NCBI GenBank assembly: GCA_022572355.1
Contig: JACZWC010000002.1
Location: 1 to 64,000, forward strand
Direction: 5' to 3'
DNA: 64,000 nt
DNA from: Bacteroidota bacterium
GTDB lineage: Bacteria > Bacteroidota > Bacteroidia > NORP154
Below the pieces are notes generated by a model that was not told the DNA's origin, did not search any database, and saw only the letters and a program-made list of their open reading frames with translations. The position numbers were made by a program, and so were the translations under genes. Shown here piece after piece: positions 10,646-19,502 of this stretch. Numbering within the stretch: the first letter of the stretch is position 1; each line of letters starts with the position of its first letter.

Positions 10646-10876
10646 TTAACAGGGGCCATATTCAAATGAAACAATTCCCACCTTTTCAGCTTCGCATGGA
10701 TTACAATACTCTTTACCATCGCATCCGCAAATAAGAGAACACTTAAGTGAACAAGCTTTCGATGAATCAACTTTAGATTCATCATAACACGTTTCTTTCT
10801 TCTTGCATCCCCCAGCCAGCATTGCGCCCAGCGCAAAAGATACAAGTATTAAAATGAATAATCTGTAACCAAACAC
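10646..10876 (-). CDS. Small Kazal-like lipoprotein
   Basis: A 76-residue lipoprotein precursor: hydrophobic helix (LFILILVSFALGAMLAGGC) with a plausible lipobox ending at Cys24. The mature part is cysteine-rich and ends CGCDGKEYCNPCEAEKVG plus a final GPC. This matches the Kazal inhibitor core (C-G-x-DG-x-Y-x-N-x-C-x-A-x3-G-V...G-x-C), with extra cysteines in place of some usual residues. Kazal domains inhibit serine proteases. The target here is unknown, and small Kazal-like lipoproteins may instead be structural. It lies between hemF and a secreted aminopeptidase on the same strand; 18 bp separate it from hemF. Confidence 0.75.
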   Translation of the reverse strand: MFGYRLFILILVSFALGAMLAGGCKKKETCYDESKVDSSKACSLKCSLICGCDGKEYCNPCEAEKVGIVSFEYGPC

Positions 10877-10899
10877 AGAACGAAGAAACTTAATATTTT

Positions 10900-12351
10900 T
10901 TATTTAGCCATGAGATATTCAATCTCAATGATCGTCTTTGGAATGCAATCCGAAAGAATCTCATGGCCATCCTCTGTAATGAGAATATCATCTTCTATCC
11001 TAATTCCAATGTTCCACCATTTCGGATCACAGTCGGAACCTTTCGGTATGTAAATCCCAGGCTCTACAGTCAGTACATTACCCGGTGCCAGCGACCCGTT
11101 GAGGCCAATATCATGCACATCTAATCCCAGGTAATGTGATGTGCCATGCATAAAATACTTTCTGTAATCCATGCGCTTTTTGATTACTCTGTTCTCTACC
11201 AGGCCACGAATAATAATTTTGGTGGCTACTTCATTGGGTGCCCAAAATTTATTACCCTTTTGGCAGGCTGCTATTCCAGCAACTTGTGCATCGAGTACAA
11301 TTTGATAAATAATTTTCTGCTCCTCCGTGAATTTTCCGTTTACAGGAAATGTTCTTGTGATATCTGCCGAGTAATTGTGATATTCTGCACCTATGTCCAC
11401 CACCAAAAGGTCACCGTCCTTCAGCTCATCTCTGTTGGAAGTATAGTGAAGAATACAGCTATTTTTTCCGCCTCCAATAATGGAAGGAAAGCCCGGGCTT
11501 TCAGCACCCTGAAACTTGAAGGCATATTCAATAATGGCTTCAGCTTCGTATTCGTACATACCCGGATTCAGCTTTGCCATTAAATCGTGTTGCGCTCCAC
11601 AGGTGATTTCTATGGCCTTTCTTAGGAGAGCAACTTCTTCGGGCTCTTTTACCTCCCTCAAAGTGGCCATAAATTCTCTCAGCATATACAAGTCCACATT
11701 TCTCTTGGTAGTATCCAACATTTGAACAAAGTGTTTTTTTAAGCTGAAAAGATCTCTTCTATTGTTTACATCATCTGTAATACTGGTATGATCCACCGTG
11801 TAAAACACTTTATCGAACTTGTAAAAATCGAAGTCGAATTCTGTAAACATTCCGCTCCCAAAGACGTATTTAACACCAAGAAGCTCTCTTGCCCTATCAA
11901 CTCCCATCGTCTTACCGCTCCAGATTTCCTTCATAGAATCCCGCGGCTGGATGAACAGTATTTCCTTTGAATCAAAAGATTCAATCCGTTGCTCTTCCTT
12001 AAAGACAACAAGCATAGCATGGGGCTCATTTAATCCCGTGAGGTAAAAGAAATTGGGATTCTGATGAAATTCAAAATCAACATCATTAGAACGATTTTTG
12101 ATCGAGTTGGAAAACACTATTGCCACTGAGTTCTCGGGCATGATGGAACGAAGATCCTCTCTTTTTTTTGCGTGAAATTCCATATTCAGCGCCTTTGTTT
12201 CGAAATCAGTATTCGGAAAATGAGTTTCGGGAACTACTGAATCGACTTCCTGGGCGCTCATGAGCTCTGTCGAACAGAGAAGCAAACCCATAGCTAAGAG
12301 ACGGGCAATAAATCTAATGGAAAAAGAAGTAACGTCGGCGTGGCCAATCAT
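10900..12351 (-). CDS. Secreted Xaa-Pro aminopeptidase (M24B)
   Basis: Metallopeptidase that removes an N-terminal residue preceding proline. The pita-bread fold ligands are visible: the two Asp of VVDIGAEYHNYSADITRTF, His in HGTSHYLGLDVHDIG, Glu in LTVEPGIYIP and Glu in GIRIEDDILIT. An N-terminal creatinase-like domain precedes them (PNFFYLTGLNEPHA). The open frame extends to 12426, but the ATG at 12351 gives a better protein with a basic segment, a hydrophobic core (RLLAMGLLLCSTELMSAQ) and probable cleavage after SAQ. A third ATG at 12291 is also possible. The export signal distinguishes it from cytosolic PepP and suggests digestion of peptides outside the cytoplasm. Confidence 0.88.
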   Translation of the reverse strand: MIGHADVTSFSIRFIARLLAMGLLLCSTELMSAQEVDSVVPETHFPNTDFETKALNMEFHAKKREDLRSIMPENSVAIVFSNSIKNRSNDVDFEFHQNPNFFYLTGLNEPHAMLVVFKEEQRIESFDSKEILFIQPRDSMKEIWSGKTMGVDRARELLGVKYVFGSGMFTEFDFDFYKFDKVFYTVDHTSITDDVNNRRDLFSLKKHFVQMLDTTKRNVDLYMLREFMATLREVKEPEEVALLRKAIEITCGAQHDLMAKLNPGMYEYEAEAIIEYAFKFQGAESPGFPSIIGGGKNSCILHYTSNRDELKDGDLLVVDIGAEYHNYSADITRTFPVNGKFTEEQKIIYQIVLDAQVAGIAACQKGNKFWAPNEVATKIIIRGLVENRVIKKRMDYRKYFMHGTSHYLGLDVHDIGLNGSLAPGNVLTVEPGIYIPKGSDCDPKWWNIGIRIEDDILITEDGHEILSDCIPKTIIEIEYLMAK

Positions 12352-12453
12352 TCGATATATGCTAAAGCTATGTTGCACGTTTATATTGCCGACATAATAG
12401 AAAAGCCAATCGCATGTAACATACAACTGGCCTTTTTAATAGAATGAGAGAAT

Positions 12454-12687
12454 CTAAAGCGTGAACTTGGTAGAGCACTTACACGTTCCACTTATGTTGC
12501 CGGCAAGTGACTCGCAGTAACTCTTATTTTGATCCTGATTGTCTTTATTACCACAAACTTCCTGATCGGAAATTACATAACCTTGCTGATCTGTAACTTT
12601 ACATGTAACACATTTGGTACAAGACGAGAAAGAAAGCGCCATGCCTACCAAAGCTATCAACGAGTAAATCTTAAGAGAATTTTTCAT
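12454..12687 (-). CDS. Small cysteine-rich lipoprotein
   Basis: About 77 residues. The open frame reaches 12714, but MKNSLKIYSLIALVGMALSF at 12687 looks like a true lipoprotein signal, with the lipobox FSSC. The mature part has eight further cysteines (KCVTCKV, EVCGNK, SYCESL, TCKCS), suggesting disulphide bonds or metal binding outside the cytoplasm. I do not recognise the family. It sits between the aminopeptidase and rpmB on the same strand. Confidence 0.65.
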   Translation of the reverse strand: MKNSLKIYSLIALVGMALSFSSCTKCVTCKVTDQQGYVISDQEVCGNKDNQDQNKSYCESLAGNISGTCKCSTKFTL

Positions 12688-12800
12688 AACCTTTTGTGAT
12701 TTTGTGTGCCGCAATGATAGCGTATATTTAAGAATAGCACACGAAAAATTATCGAAAGTTTTAAACGGATATTTGTTAATAACTGAAAATGGAAAAGATT

Positions 12801-13046
12801 TTATCTCCAGGATTGAAGATAACCCTTGGCCTTGGCTTCTTTTATACAGTTATATAAGCCATTTTTATCTATGTTTCTCAACCCGGATGAAGAAACCTTC
12901 AATGTAATCCACCTGTCCTCTTCAGGAATATAGAATTTCTTCGTGTGGAGATTTGGATAAAATTTTCTCCTGGTAGCCTTCTTAGAGTGAGCAACATTGT
13001 TGCCTGACATCACTTTCTTACCTGTAAGTTCACAAACTCTGGACAT
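12801..13046 (-). CDS. rpmB: Large-subunit ribosomal protein bL28
   Basis: Complete 81-residue bL28 with the typical start MSRVCELTGKKVMSGNNVAH, the basic SKKATRRKFYPNL stretch and RWITLKVSSSGLRNIDKNG. In many Bacteroidota rpmB is followed by rpmG (bL33). Here no rpmG lies downstream: the next same-strand gene is an unrelated lipoprotein about 110 bp away. An upstream sequence, minus-strand TTTG then about 20 nt then TTTCTTTG (13076-13083), is close to the Bacteroidota promoter consensus. Confidence 0.96.
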   Translation of the reverse strand: MSRVCELTGKKVMSGNNVAHSKKATRRKFYPNLHTKKFYIPEEDRWITLKVSSSGLRNIDKNGLYNCIKEAKAKGYLQSWR

Positions 13047-13132
13047 CTTAAATAGGTGTTTTTAAATTCGGAGTGCAAAGAAAGAGATATTAATCTGTTC
13101 TACCAAAAAGATATGGCACAATTCTACACGCA

Positions 13133-14383
13133 TTATTCAGTCGATTTGAGGATTTCTTTTCTTAACATATTCAGTGCAGTCATTGCAGTGATCTCGATAT
13201 TTATCGCCCTGTCACCTCCAAACTGATATTTCACCGCGTATGCCCCTTGATTGCTGGCTATTCCGATCCAAACGGTTCCGACCGGCTTTTCCACGCTTCC
13301 TCCATCTGGGCCAGCTATTCCAGTACACGATATGGCATAGTCGGTATTCATTTTTGTTCTGACCGAATCCACCATGGCAAGAGCAATATCTTCACTTACC
13401 GCCCCCTGTTGCTCAAGGATTTCAGAATCAATAGAGAGCGCATCGATTTTGACCTCATTTGAATAGGCAATCAGCGAACCTTTGTAGAATTCAGAGCTTC
13501 CCGGGTATTGAGTTAATAAATGAGCTATATAACCACCTGTGCAGCTTTCCGCTGTAGAGACCGAAAGCCTCCTGTCTTTCAACAGGCTTGCCACTACCTT
13601 GGGCAGGCCCTCCTCGTCATTGCCATAAATGTAATTTGGAATGATCTTTTCAAGTTTGGAGACGTACTTTTCCACCAGGTTCTCCGCCAATTCAAGATTT
13701 TTGCCTGTAATGGATAACCTGAGCCGCACACCACCAGCCGAGGGAAGATAAGCGAGTTTAATTCCCTCTTTAGCGACAGCCTCCTCCCAGTCGGCAATCT
13801 TTTCTGCCAAAAATGATTCACCGATTCCCTGCGTGCGCACGGTGCGCATCACAATATGAGGAAGCTGCAACTCACTTTTTAACTTAGGCAGTACCTGTTC
13901 CTTCATCATCATCTTCATTTCATGTGGTACGCCGGGCATTGAAATAAAAATTTTTCCCTGTTTCTCAAACCACATTCCTGGTGCAGTACCTTTTCGATTT
14001 CTTAAAACCTGGCAGTTATCCGGAACTTCTGCCTGCTTTTTGTTTACATCAATCATCTTTACATTAAAGGCCTTGAATAAGTTGGTCACATCTTCCAATA
14101 CTTCAATATTCATAACCAGCACACTTTCAAAATATTTAACCAGCGTCTTTTTTGTGATATCATCTTTTGTCGGCCCCAATCCTCCAGTGATAAAAATTAC
14201 ATCTACCCTGTTTTTAGCCTCATCCAAGGCGGCAATGATATGTTCTGAATTATCTGAAATAGAAGAAATCTGCTTTACCTCCATTCCAATGTTGCTGAGC
14301 TCCTTTCCCATCCATGCTGAATTCGTATCGACTATTTGGCCGATCAGTATTTCATCTCCTATGGTGATTATTTCAGCGGTCAT
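13133..14383 (-). CDS. cinA: CinA family protein (nicotinamide-nucleotide amidohydrolase type)
   Basis: Two-domain CinA. The N-terminal molybdopterin-binding-like domain (about 1-170) has EIITIGDEILIGQIVDTNS, ITGGLGPTKDDITK and MPGVPHEM. The C-terminal domain (about 255-412) has STAESCTGGYIAHLL near residue 277 and CTGIAGPDGG. C-terminal domains of this family deamidate NMN to recycle pyridine nucleotides, and the N-terminal domain has been linked to ADP-ribose pyrophosphatase activity. The catalytic Ser of the AESCTGG motif is present. Full length, 416 residues, cytosolic. It is followed downstream by rpmB with a gap of about 90 bp. Confidence 0.93.
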   Translation of the reverse strand: MTAEIITIGDEILIGQIVDTNSAWMGKELSNIGMEVKQISSISDNSEHIIAALDEAKNRVDVIFITGGLGPTKDDITKKTLVKYFESVLVMNIEVLEDVTNLFKAFNVKMIDVNKKQAEVPDNCQVLRNRKGTAPGMWFEKQGKIFISMPGVPHEMKMMMKEQVLPKLKSELQLPHIVMRTVRTQGIGESFLAEKIADWEEAVAKEGIKLAYLPSAGGVRLRLSITGKNLELAENLVEKYVSKLEKIIPNYIYGNDEEGLPKVVASLLKDRRLSVSTAESCTGGYIAHLLTQYPGSSEFYKGSLIAYSNEVKIDALSIDSEILEQQGAVSEDIALAMVDSVRTKMNTDYAISCTGIAGPDGGSVEKPVGTVWIGIASNQGAYAVKYQFGGDRAINIEITAMTALNMLRKEILKSTE

Positions 14384-14513
14384 GGCAACTGATTGTTATG
14401 AATATCCGCACTGAGATTGGCGTGCGCGCACTTGTAATATTATGTGGCTATTCAATTTATCAACTTTGAGGAGAGGGCCTCGCAAGCGAAAAGTAATAAT
14501 TATCCTGAGTGGC

Positions 14514-15389
14514 TTATAATGCCGTGCTCAGCTTCTTGGGAACGGGAACAACACTCATCACAGGGATTTCTGAATTATTGATAATTCCCTGAGCAGATGA
14601 TCCTATGAACATATCCGTAATATCATTCTCCTGCTGTGTCATGATCATTATCAGTCCTGCATCAACTTTTTTAGCATAATCCAAAATGACATCTGCCAAT
14701 TTCTTTCCTCCTTTATCCATAATAAACTCGCTGGTCACAACAATTCCCTTATCCTGAAGAAAATTAACTACCTGAGCCTCTTGCCTCTTCATTTTGGATA
14801 GAAGCGTCTTATCCGAAGTAGTGGCTATTGAGACTGCGTTAACCTTAACACCACCGTATAACTTGGAGAGCCAAATAGCTTTGGCCACCTTTTCTTTCGT
14901 CTCTTTACTCAAGTCCAGTGGCAACAGAATATTGTCTAAGCCCGGTTTGATTTCCGATCCCTTCACCGATATTACCGGAATTTTTGATTCCCGGATTACC
15001 CTCAGCGTGTTTGATCCAATAAATTTCATTATCCCCATGGAACCGGAAGTGCCCATAAGAATCAGCGTAGCTCCAATCATTTCGGCTACTTCGTTAATCT
15101 TTTCATAAATCTTGCCATGTACTAACATTGAATCGATATGTATTCCCGATTCAGCAGATTTTTCAGCAGCTAGTTTCGACATCTTCTCCTTGGTACTCTT
15201 GGCGATTTCAACATGTTCGGCGCTAGAGATGTACTTATTGAAAAAGCCGTAGTCTTCAATAACATTTACAATGGTTATTTCGCCATTGATCACTTTTGCC
15301 AGATTGATTGCCTGATCTAAAGCGACCAAAGTAATTTCCGAAAAGTCAATAGGAATTAGGATTTTCCTTTTATCAGTGACTTCACTCAT
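14514..15389 (-). CDS. Tandem universal stress protein (two UspA domains)
   Basis: Two UspA domains in one chain (about 8-145 and 150-283). The first carries the ATP-binding pattern GTSGSMGIMKFIGSNTLRVI, close to the family G-x2-G-x9-G-(S/T). The second ends MFIGSSAQGIINNSEIPVMS, where the first glycine pair of the pattern is lost (MTQQENDIT), so nucleotide binding there is doubtful. Family members act in stress survival in the cytosol. The probable promoter is at 15439-15446, which would put a short GAAA-capped hairpin (15422-15435) at the very 5' end of the mRNA. Confidence 0.88.
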   Translation of the reverse strand: MSEVTDKRKILIPIDFSEITLVALDQAINLAKVINGEITIVNVIEDYGFFNKYISSAEHVEIAKSTKEKMSKLAAEKSAESGIHIDSMLVHGKIYEKINEVAEMIGATLILMGTSGSMGIMKFIGSNTLRVIRESKIPVISVKGSEIKPGLDNILLPLDLSKETKEKVAKAIWLSKLYGGVKVNAVSIATTSDKTLLSKMKRQEAQVVNFLQDKGIVVTSEFIMDKGGKKLADVILDYAKKVDAGLIMIMTQQENDITDMFIGSSAQGIINNSEIPVMSVVPVPKKLSTAL

Positions 15390-15421
15390 GGTGTATTTTA
15401 TATTGGTTAAATTCGCCCTGT

Positions 15422-15435
15422 CTGCCGAAAGGCAG
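15422..15435. repeat. CTGCC-GAAA-GGCAG hairpin
   Basis: A perfect 5-bp stem with a GAAA loop, one member of a GCAGG-type palindromic family also seen near 21561, 58451, 61100 and 62712. It lies in the leader of the universal stress gene, immediately downstream of its candidate -7 element. Confidence 0.6.
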
Positions 15436-15438
15436 GTG

Positions 15439-15446
15439 CAAAACTA
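15439..15446 (-). promoter_or_regulatory. Candidate -7 promoter element for the universal stress gene
   Basis: Minus-strand TAGTTTTG matches the Bacteroidota TAnnTTTG element. A TTTG lies 24 nt further upstream, slightly more than the usual 17-23 nt. It is 50 bp from the start codon. Confidence 0.4.
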
Positions 15447-15517
15447 AGAAAATTACTTCCATTTTCTACACAAAGCATGTTTTATACAGAACGCTCATTA
15501 AGAGAAATTGTCCGCTT

Positions 15518-15656
15518 GGAAGATGGAAGAATGGAATGATGGAAAGGTGGGAAAATGGAATAGCACCATCCCTCAAGAAAGGAAAGATCGTAATCGTATA
15601 ATGTTACATTCTATGATGCAGGCCTGCCCCAATATTCCATGATTCCAATTTTCCAT
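15518..15656. repeat. Imperfect inverted purine/pyrimidine repeat (GGAATGATGG type)
   Basis: This fills most of the 343-bp gap between the universal stress gene and the phosphorylase. The left arm (15518-15560) is a run of ATGGAA-like units. The right arm (15632-15656) is the complementary TTCCAT-like series (ATTCCATGATTCCAATTTTC). About 70 bp lies between them. Nothing coding is seen. It looks like a small non-autonomous repeat element. Confidence 0.5.
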
Positions 15657-15698
15657 TGTGATATTTCTATAAACTGACATTACATCATTTTTCATACT

Positions 15699-15706
15699 TA
15701 CATTTG
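15699..15706 (+). promoter_or_regulatory. Candidate -7 promoter element for the nucleoside phosphorylase
   Basis: TACATTTG matches TAnnTTTG and lies 26 bp before the ATG. No good TTG is seen at the expected -33 spacing, so support is moderate. Confidence 0.35.
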
Positions 15707-15732
15707 ACATTACACATAAAAAATTGCAACAC

Positions 15733-16608
15733 ATGGCAATAGCTGAATCAGAATTGGTACTAAATTCCGACGGTAGTCTTTACCACATAAAACTGAAGCC
15801 GGAACACATTGCAGACAACGTAATAATTGTCGGTGATCCGCATAGAGTTGAGATGATTTCCAACTACTTCGATGAGATAGAATATAAGATTAGCAATCGT
15901 GAGTTTACAACCCATACCGGTTTAAAGGGAAATATGCGAATTACGGTTATGTCAACAGGTATTGGAACAGATAATATCGACATAGTCATCAACGAACTGG
16001 ATGCCGCTGTTAATATAGACCTGCAAACCAGAGAAATAAAGGAAACCCATAAGTCTCTCAATATTGTCAGGCTCGGTACTTCAGGAGCTCTGCAGGCAGA
16101 TATTGAAGTTGACTCCTTTGTATTATCAGAGTACGGGTTGGGCCTGGATGGAATGCTTCATTACTATGATTATCCTGATGATCTGGTTGAGCATTCAATG
16201 ACGGAGGCATTTATAGAACAGACTGAATGGGGAGCTGAATTGCCTCGGCCCTACATAGTAAAGGCGTCAACAACACTTATGGACAAACTGGGTGAAGGTA
16301 TGGTAAGAGGGATTACAGCAACTGCCCCTGGCTTTTATGGCTCTCAAGGCCGGGTTTTGAGATTGCCGGTTCGGTATCCCAAGCAGAATGAGAACTTCAC
16401 CAACTTTAGTTTTGAAGGCAAGCGAATCACCAATTATGAAATGGAAACCTCGGCTTTGTATGGCATCGGAAGAATGCTTGGGCACAATACTTGTACTATC
16501 TGTACAATAATCGCCAACAGGCTGGCGAAAAAGTATAGCGAAGACTATCAAAAATCAGTTGATAAGATGATTAGGCTGGTACTCGAGCGATTAACTGTTG
16601 ATAACTAG
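15733..16608 (+). CDS. Nucleoside phosphorylase (uridine phosphorylase-like)
   Basis: Cytosolic PNP/UDP-family enzyme that splits a nucleoside with phosphate to give base and (deoxy)ribose 1-phosphate. Visible family motifs are VIIVGDPHRVEMI (phosphate loop), STGIGTDNIDIVINELDAA, VRLGTSGAL and NYEMETSALYGIGRMLG (ribose/base-binding Glu-Met-Glu). The frame opens with a TTG at 15724, but the ATG at 15733 (MAIAESELVLN) is the likelier start. Similarity of RLGTSGA to RxGTxG of uridine phosphorylases suggests a pyrimidine nucleoside, but substrate choice is inferred. Confidence 0.88.
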   Translation: MAIAESELVLNSDGSLYHIKLKPEHIADNVIIVGDPHRVEMISNYFDEIEYKISNREFTTHTGLKGNMRITVMSTGIGTDNIDIVINELDAAVNIDLQTREIKETHKSLNIVRLGTSGALQADIEVDSFVLSEYGLGLDGMLHYYDYPDDLVEHSMTEAFIEQTEWGAELPRPYIVKASTTLMDKLGEGMVRGITATAPGFYGSQGRVLRLPVRYPKQNENFTNFSFEGKRITNYEMETSALYGIGRMLGHNTCTICTIIANRLAKKYSEDYQKSVDKMIRLVLERLTVDN

Positions 16609-16653
16609 AAGAAATTTGTTTCAACCTTCTAGATATTTCCACGTCTGATATAT

Positions 16654-17514
16654 ATGAAGAAGTCTGAACTCAATGCTTTGGTTACCTTATTGGATGATCC
16701 TCATGATCACATATACGATCAGGTTAAGGAGAAAATAATGTCCTTAGGCAGTGAGGCAATACCTTCATTGGAATTGACTTGGGAAAGCTGTTTCCCGGGT
16801 AAGGAAAGAGCTGGCTCAGAGTTGCTTCAAACGAGAATAGAGGCAATTATCCATACGATTCAGTTTGACGATGTAAAAGATCAACTACGAGCATGGGCTA
16901 ACTCCAGGGAAAATAGCCTCTTGAAGGGTGTCTTATTAATCGCCAGATACCAATACCCCGATGTTGACTCAGAGAAGATTACCAATCATCTGAACCTCAT
17001 AAGAAAGGATGTAAAGATAGAAGTGCAAAAGAGCAGTTCAATACTGGCGAAGATCAATGCCATCAACCATGTGCTTTTTGACATTCACAAATTTGTTGGA
17101 AATGCTAAGAATTTTCATGCTCCTCAAAATTCATTCATTAACAATGTATTGGAGAACAAAAAAGGGAACCCCCTGTCTCTTTCACTGTTGTACTTGTTGG
17201 TTTGTCAGCCTTTGGGAATCCCGGTTTTTGGTATTAATTTACCCAAGCATTTTATCGTTGCTTTCAAAAATTCCTCAGATGATATACAGTTTTATATCAA
17301 CCCATTTAGTCGCGGGACTGTTTTTGACAGAGGCGATGTAAACAGCTTTTTAAAACAACTCAATATTGAGCCGAGGCAGTCGTTTTACTCGCCCTGCACC
17401 AATATGGATATGATAAAACGTGTCCTGATCAATCTGGAATACTCTTTCCACAAGCAGGGTTACGAAGATAAAGTGATCGAGATTAAGGAGTTGATTGCAG
17501 TTCTTGAAGAATAG
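16654..17514 (+). CDS. SirB1 / transglutaminase-core family protein
   Basis: A 286-residue cytosolic protein. The N-terminal half is helical and HEAT-like (LVTLLDDPHDHIYDQVKEKI). The second half matches the SirB1/YchA-type transglutaminase-like fold: NFHAPQNSFINNVLENKKGNPLSLSLLYLLV, then GINLPKHFIVAF and YINPFSRG. The usual transglutaminase Cys position is not obvious in GNPLSLSLLY, while the His of PKHFIV is conserved, so catalysis is doubtful. Members of this family are widespread in Bacteroidota with no firm function. It starts 45 bp after the phosphorylase on the same strand, so co-transcription is possible. Confidence 0.75.
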   Translation: MKKSELNALVTLLDDPHDHIYDQVKEKIMSLGSEAIPSLELTWESCFPGKERAGSELLQTRIEAIIHTIQFDDVKDQLRAWANSRENSLLKGVLLIARYQYPDVDSEKITNHLNLIRKDVKIEVQKSSSILAKINAINHVLFDIHKFVGNAKNFHAPQNSFINNVLENKKGNPLSLSLLYLLVCQPLGIPVFGINLPKHFIVAFKNSSDDIQFYINPFSRGTVFDRGDVNSFLKQLNIEPRQSFYSPCTNMDMIKRVLINLEYSFHKQGYEDKVIEIKELIAVLEE

Positions 17515-17520
17515 ACAGCA

Positions 17521-17637
17521 CTTAATAGCCCGGCTTTACTTAGTGCCGCCTTGCTAAGTCAATACATGCCAACCGAACTTAGCCCACTTAACGTGGAAGA
17601 CCCAACTTCTGTGGCATTAAGCTAAAGCCTTTGTTGC
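17521..17637 (-). repeat. attC-like imperfect palindrome E1
   Basis: Arms GGCTTTACTTAGTGCC (17532-17547) and GGCATTAAGCTAAAGCC (17613-17629) pair over 16 positions with one extrahelical base and one G:T, around a loop of about 65 nt. It lies immediately 3' of the repeat-protein gene on the minus strand. Arm sequences resemble those of the element at 19878-19970. Confidence 0.55.
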
Positions 17638-17644
17638 CAAATCG

Positions 17645-19336
17645 TTAATATTTAACCAGTTTGAATTGTTGTTTCTTAGTTTGAGAACTTACTTCGATTA
17701 TGTAAATACCTTGAGCTTCATTTAATTCAATTTGATGAATGGAAGAATTGATATTTCCCATATGATAAATCAAACGACCACTTATTGTAAATACGCTAAT
17801 CGATACTTTTTTCAAGTTGCCCAATTCAACATTTACCAGCTCTTGGTATGGACCTGCTTGTGAGCCGATGGGATTAGGAAAGATAGAAACATTATTAAAC
17901 AAAATGCTTTCTTCTATTCTAACTCCTGTTGAACTTAACTTGAGAATAAATGCATCAAATGAATTAGATGTTAAATAGAATGTTCCCAATCCAGGGTCAA
18001 AATCTACTGTACCTATATAATTTCCTGTTACATATGCATTTCCTGTGTTATCAATATGGATAGAATTCCCTCTGTTTCCGACCGATTTTGCCCAGACAAA
18101 ATTCCCATCGGCATCTAATTTTTGGATAAAAACATCTATTAAAGCATTTGAAGTCAAAACAAAGGTCCCAGCACCCGGATCAAAATCTACCGAGCCTATA
18201 AAAGATCCCGTTGAATACACATTCCCCGAAGCATCGGTAGTGATGGAATTACCTAAATCCTCTGATGTTCCGCCCATAGATTTAGCCCAAATAAAATTCC
18301 CATCAGAATCTAACTTCAGTATAAAAATATCCCGACCACCATTTGAATTCAAATTGAAGGTCCCGGCACCGGGGTCAAAATCTACCGTAGCTTCATAAAA
18401 TCCGGTTATATACGTGACACCTGAGGTATCTGCAGTGATGAAATTAGGCAATTCAGCCTCAGTCCCACCAAAGGAATTTGCCCAGATAAAATTACCACTG
18501 GAACTTAACTTTAGGATAAAAATATCGACACTCCCAATTGAAGTCAAATTGAAAGTCGCGACTCCCGGGTCAAAATTTGCGGTACCCACAAAACTGCCCG
18601 TTACATACACATTACCTATGGCATCCGTGGTTACGGCATAACCGTAATCCGGGTTCGTTCCCCCCACAGATTTGGACCAAATAAAATTGCCATTGAGATC
18701 TAATTTTTGGATAAAAATATCAGTGTTATTGGAAATCAAATTGAAGGTTGCCGGACCTGGATCGAAATCTACAGTATCTCTATAATATCCGGTTGTGTAA
18801 ATAGCTCCAAAGGCATCGGCAGTTAAGGAAGTACCCCGATCAGCTGATAATGCACCCATCGATTTGGCCCACATTAAGTTACCATTGGCATCTAATTTTT
18901 GAATAAAAATATCGTCAAGACCATTAGAGACAAAATTCAAGGTGGCTGAGCTTGGGTCAAAATCAACTGTGTCCCGATAATATCCAGTTATATATACATT
19001 GCCTGAAACATCCGTAGTAATGCAATTACTATAATCATTGTTTGTTCCACCCACGGATATAGCCCAAATAAAACTCCCGCTGGCATCTAACTTTTGTATA
19101 AAAACATCTTTCATACCATTAGAAGTGATATTGAACGTGCCTATACCCGGATCAAAATCTACGGTATTTTCAAAAGTCCCGGTAATATAGATATTACCCG
19201 AAGCATCAGTCGTGATGGATTGGCCATCATCAGAATCCGGGCCACTTATGGATTTGGCCCAGGCAAAATAGAGATCTTGAGCATGAATAGTTATCGAGAA
19301 TAGCCCTATCAGAAGTCCTAAATAGATTTTTTTCAT
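17645..19336 (-). CDS. T9SS-exported repeat protein (seven 49-residue repeats)
   Basis: The signal peptide is MKKIYLGLLIGLFSITIHAQ. The frame extends to 19375, but the ATG at 19336 places this signal at the N-terminus. Seven repeats of about 49 residues follow, each with ITTDASGNVYITGxF...VDFDPGxGTF and DIFIQKLDxxGNFIWAKSxGG, the pattern of SBBP/beta-propeller-type repeats, so a seven-bladed propeller is plausible. The last about 75 residues form a type A T9SS sorting domain (VSIFPNPIG ... ISVFTISGRLIYHM ... GIYIIEVSSQTKKQQFKLVKY). It is expected to be released or anchored at the cell surface. Function is unknown. It sits inside an array of same-strand genes separated by palindromes. Confidence 0.82.
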   Translation of the reverse strand: MKKIYLGLLIGLFSITIHAQDLYFAWAKSISGPDSDDGQSITTDASGNIYITGTFENTVDFDPGIGTFNITSNGMKDVFIQKLDASGSFIWAISVGGTNNDYSNCITTDVSGNVYITGYYRDTVDFDPSSATLNFVSNGLDDIFIQKLDANGNLMWAKSMGALSADRGTSLTADAFGAIYTTGYYRDTVDFDPGPATFNLISNNTDIFIQKLDLNGNFIWSKSVGGTNPDYGYAVTTDAIGNVYVTGSFVGTANFDPGVATFNLTSIGSVDIFILKLSSSGNFIWANSFGGTEAELPNFITADTSGVTYITGFYEATVDFDPGAGTFNLNSNGGRDIFILKLDSDGNFIWAKSMGGTSEDLGNSITTDASGNVYSTGSFIGSVDFDPGAGTFVLTSNALIDVFIQKLDADGNFVWAKSVGNRGNSIHIDNTGNAYVTGNYIGTVDFDPGLGTFYLTSNSFDAFILKLSSTGVRIEESILFNNVSIFPNPIGSQAGPYQELVNVELGNLKKVSISVFTISGRLIYHMGNINSSIHQIELNEAQGIYIIEVSSQTKKQQFKLVKY

Positions 19337-19370
19337 GGCTAATTTATTACTGACATACTGTTTTATGTTT

Positions 19371-19450
19371 GCCAACGGCCCGGCTTTGAGTAGTAGCGCC
19401 AGGCTATTTTAACATCACCGGCTGTACACACGCACGCTACAAGTTACACT
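19371..19450 (-). repeat. attC-like imperfect palindrome E2
   Basis: Between the SdpI-like gene and the repeat-protein gene. Plus-strand GCCAACGGCCCGGCTTTGAG marks one side; a short stem GTAGCG (19393-19398) / CGCTAC (19435-19440) marks the interior. More degenerate than E1 and E4, but the AAAGCCGGGCCGTTGGC end (minus strand) has the shape of an integron-type core site. Confidence 0.45.
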
Positions 19451-19502
19451 TAGTATTGCTCACCCGCTATTCCGCCAAAGACATTGATAGCAATAGGTGG
19501 TG

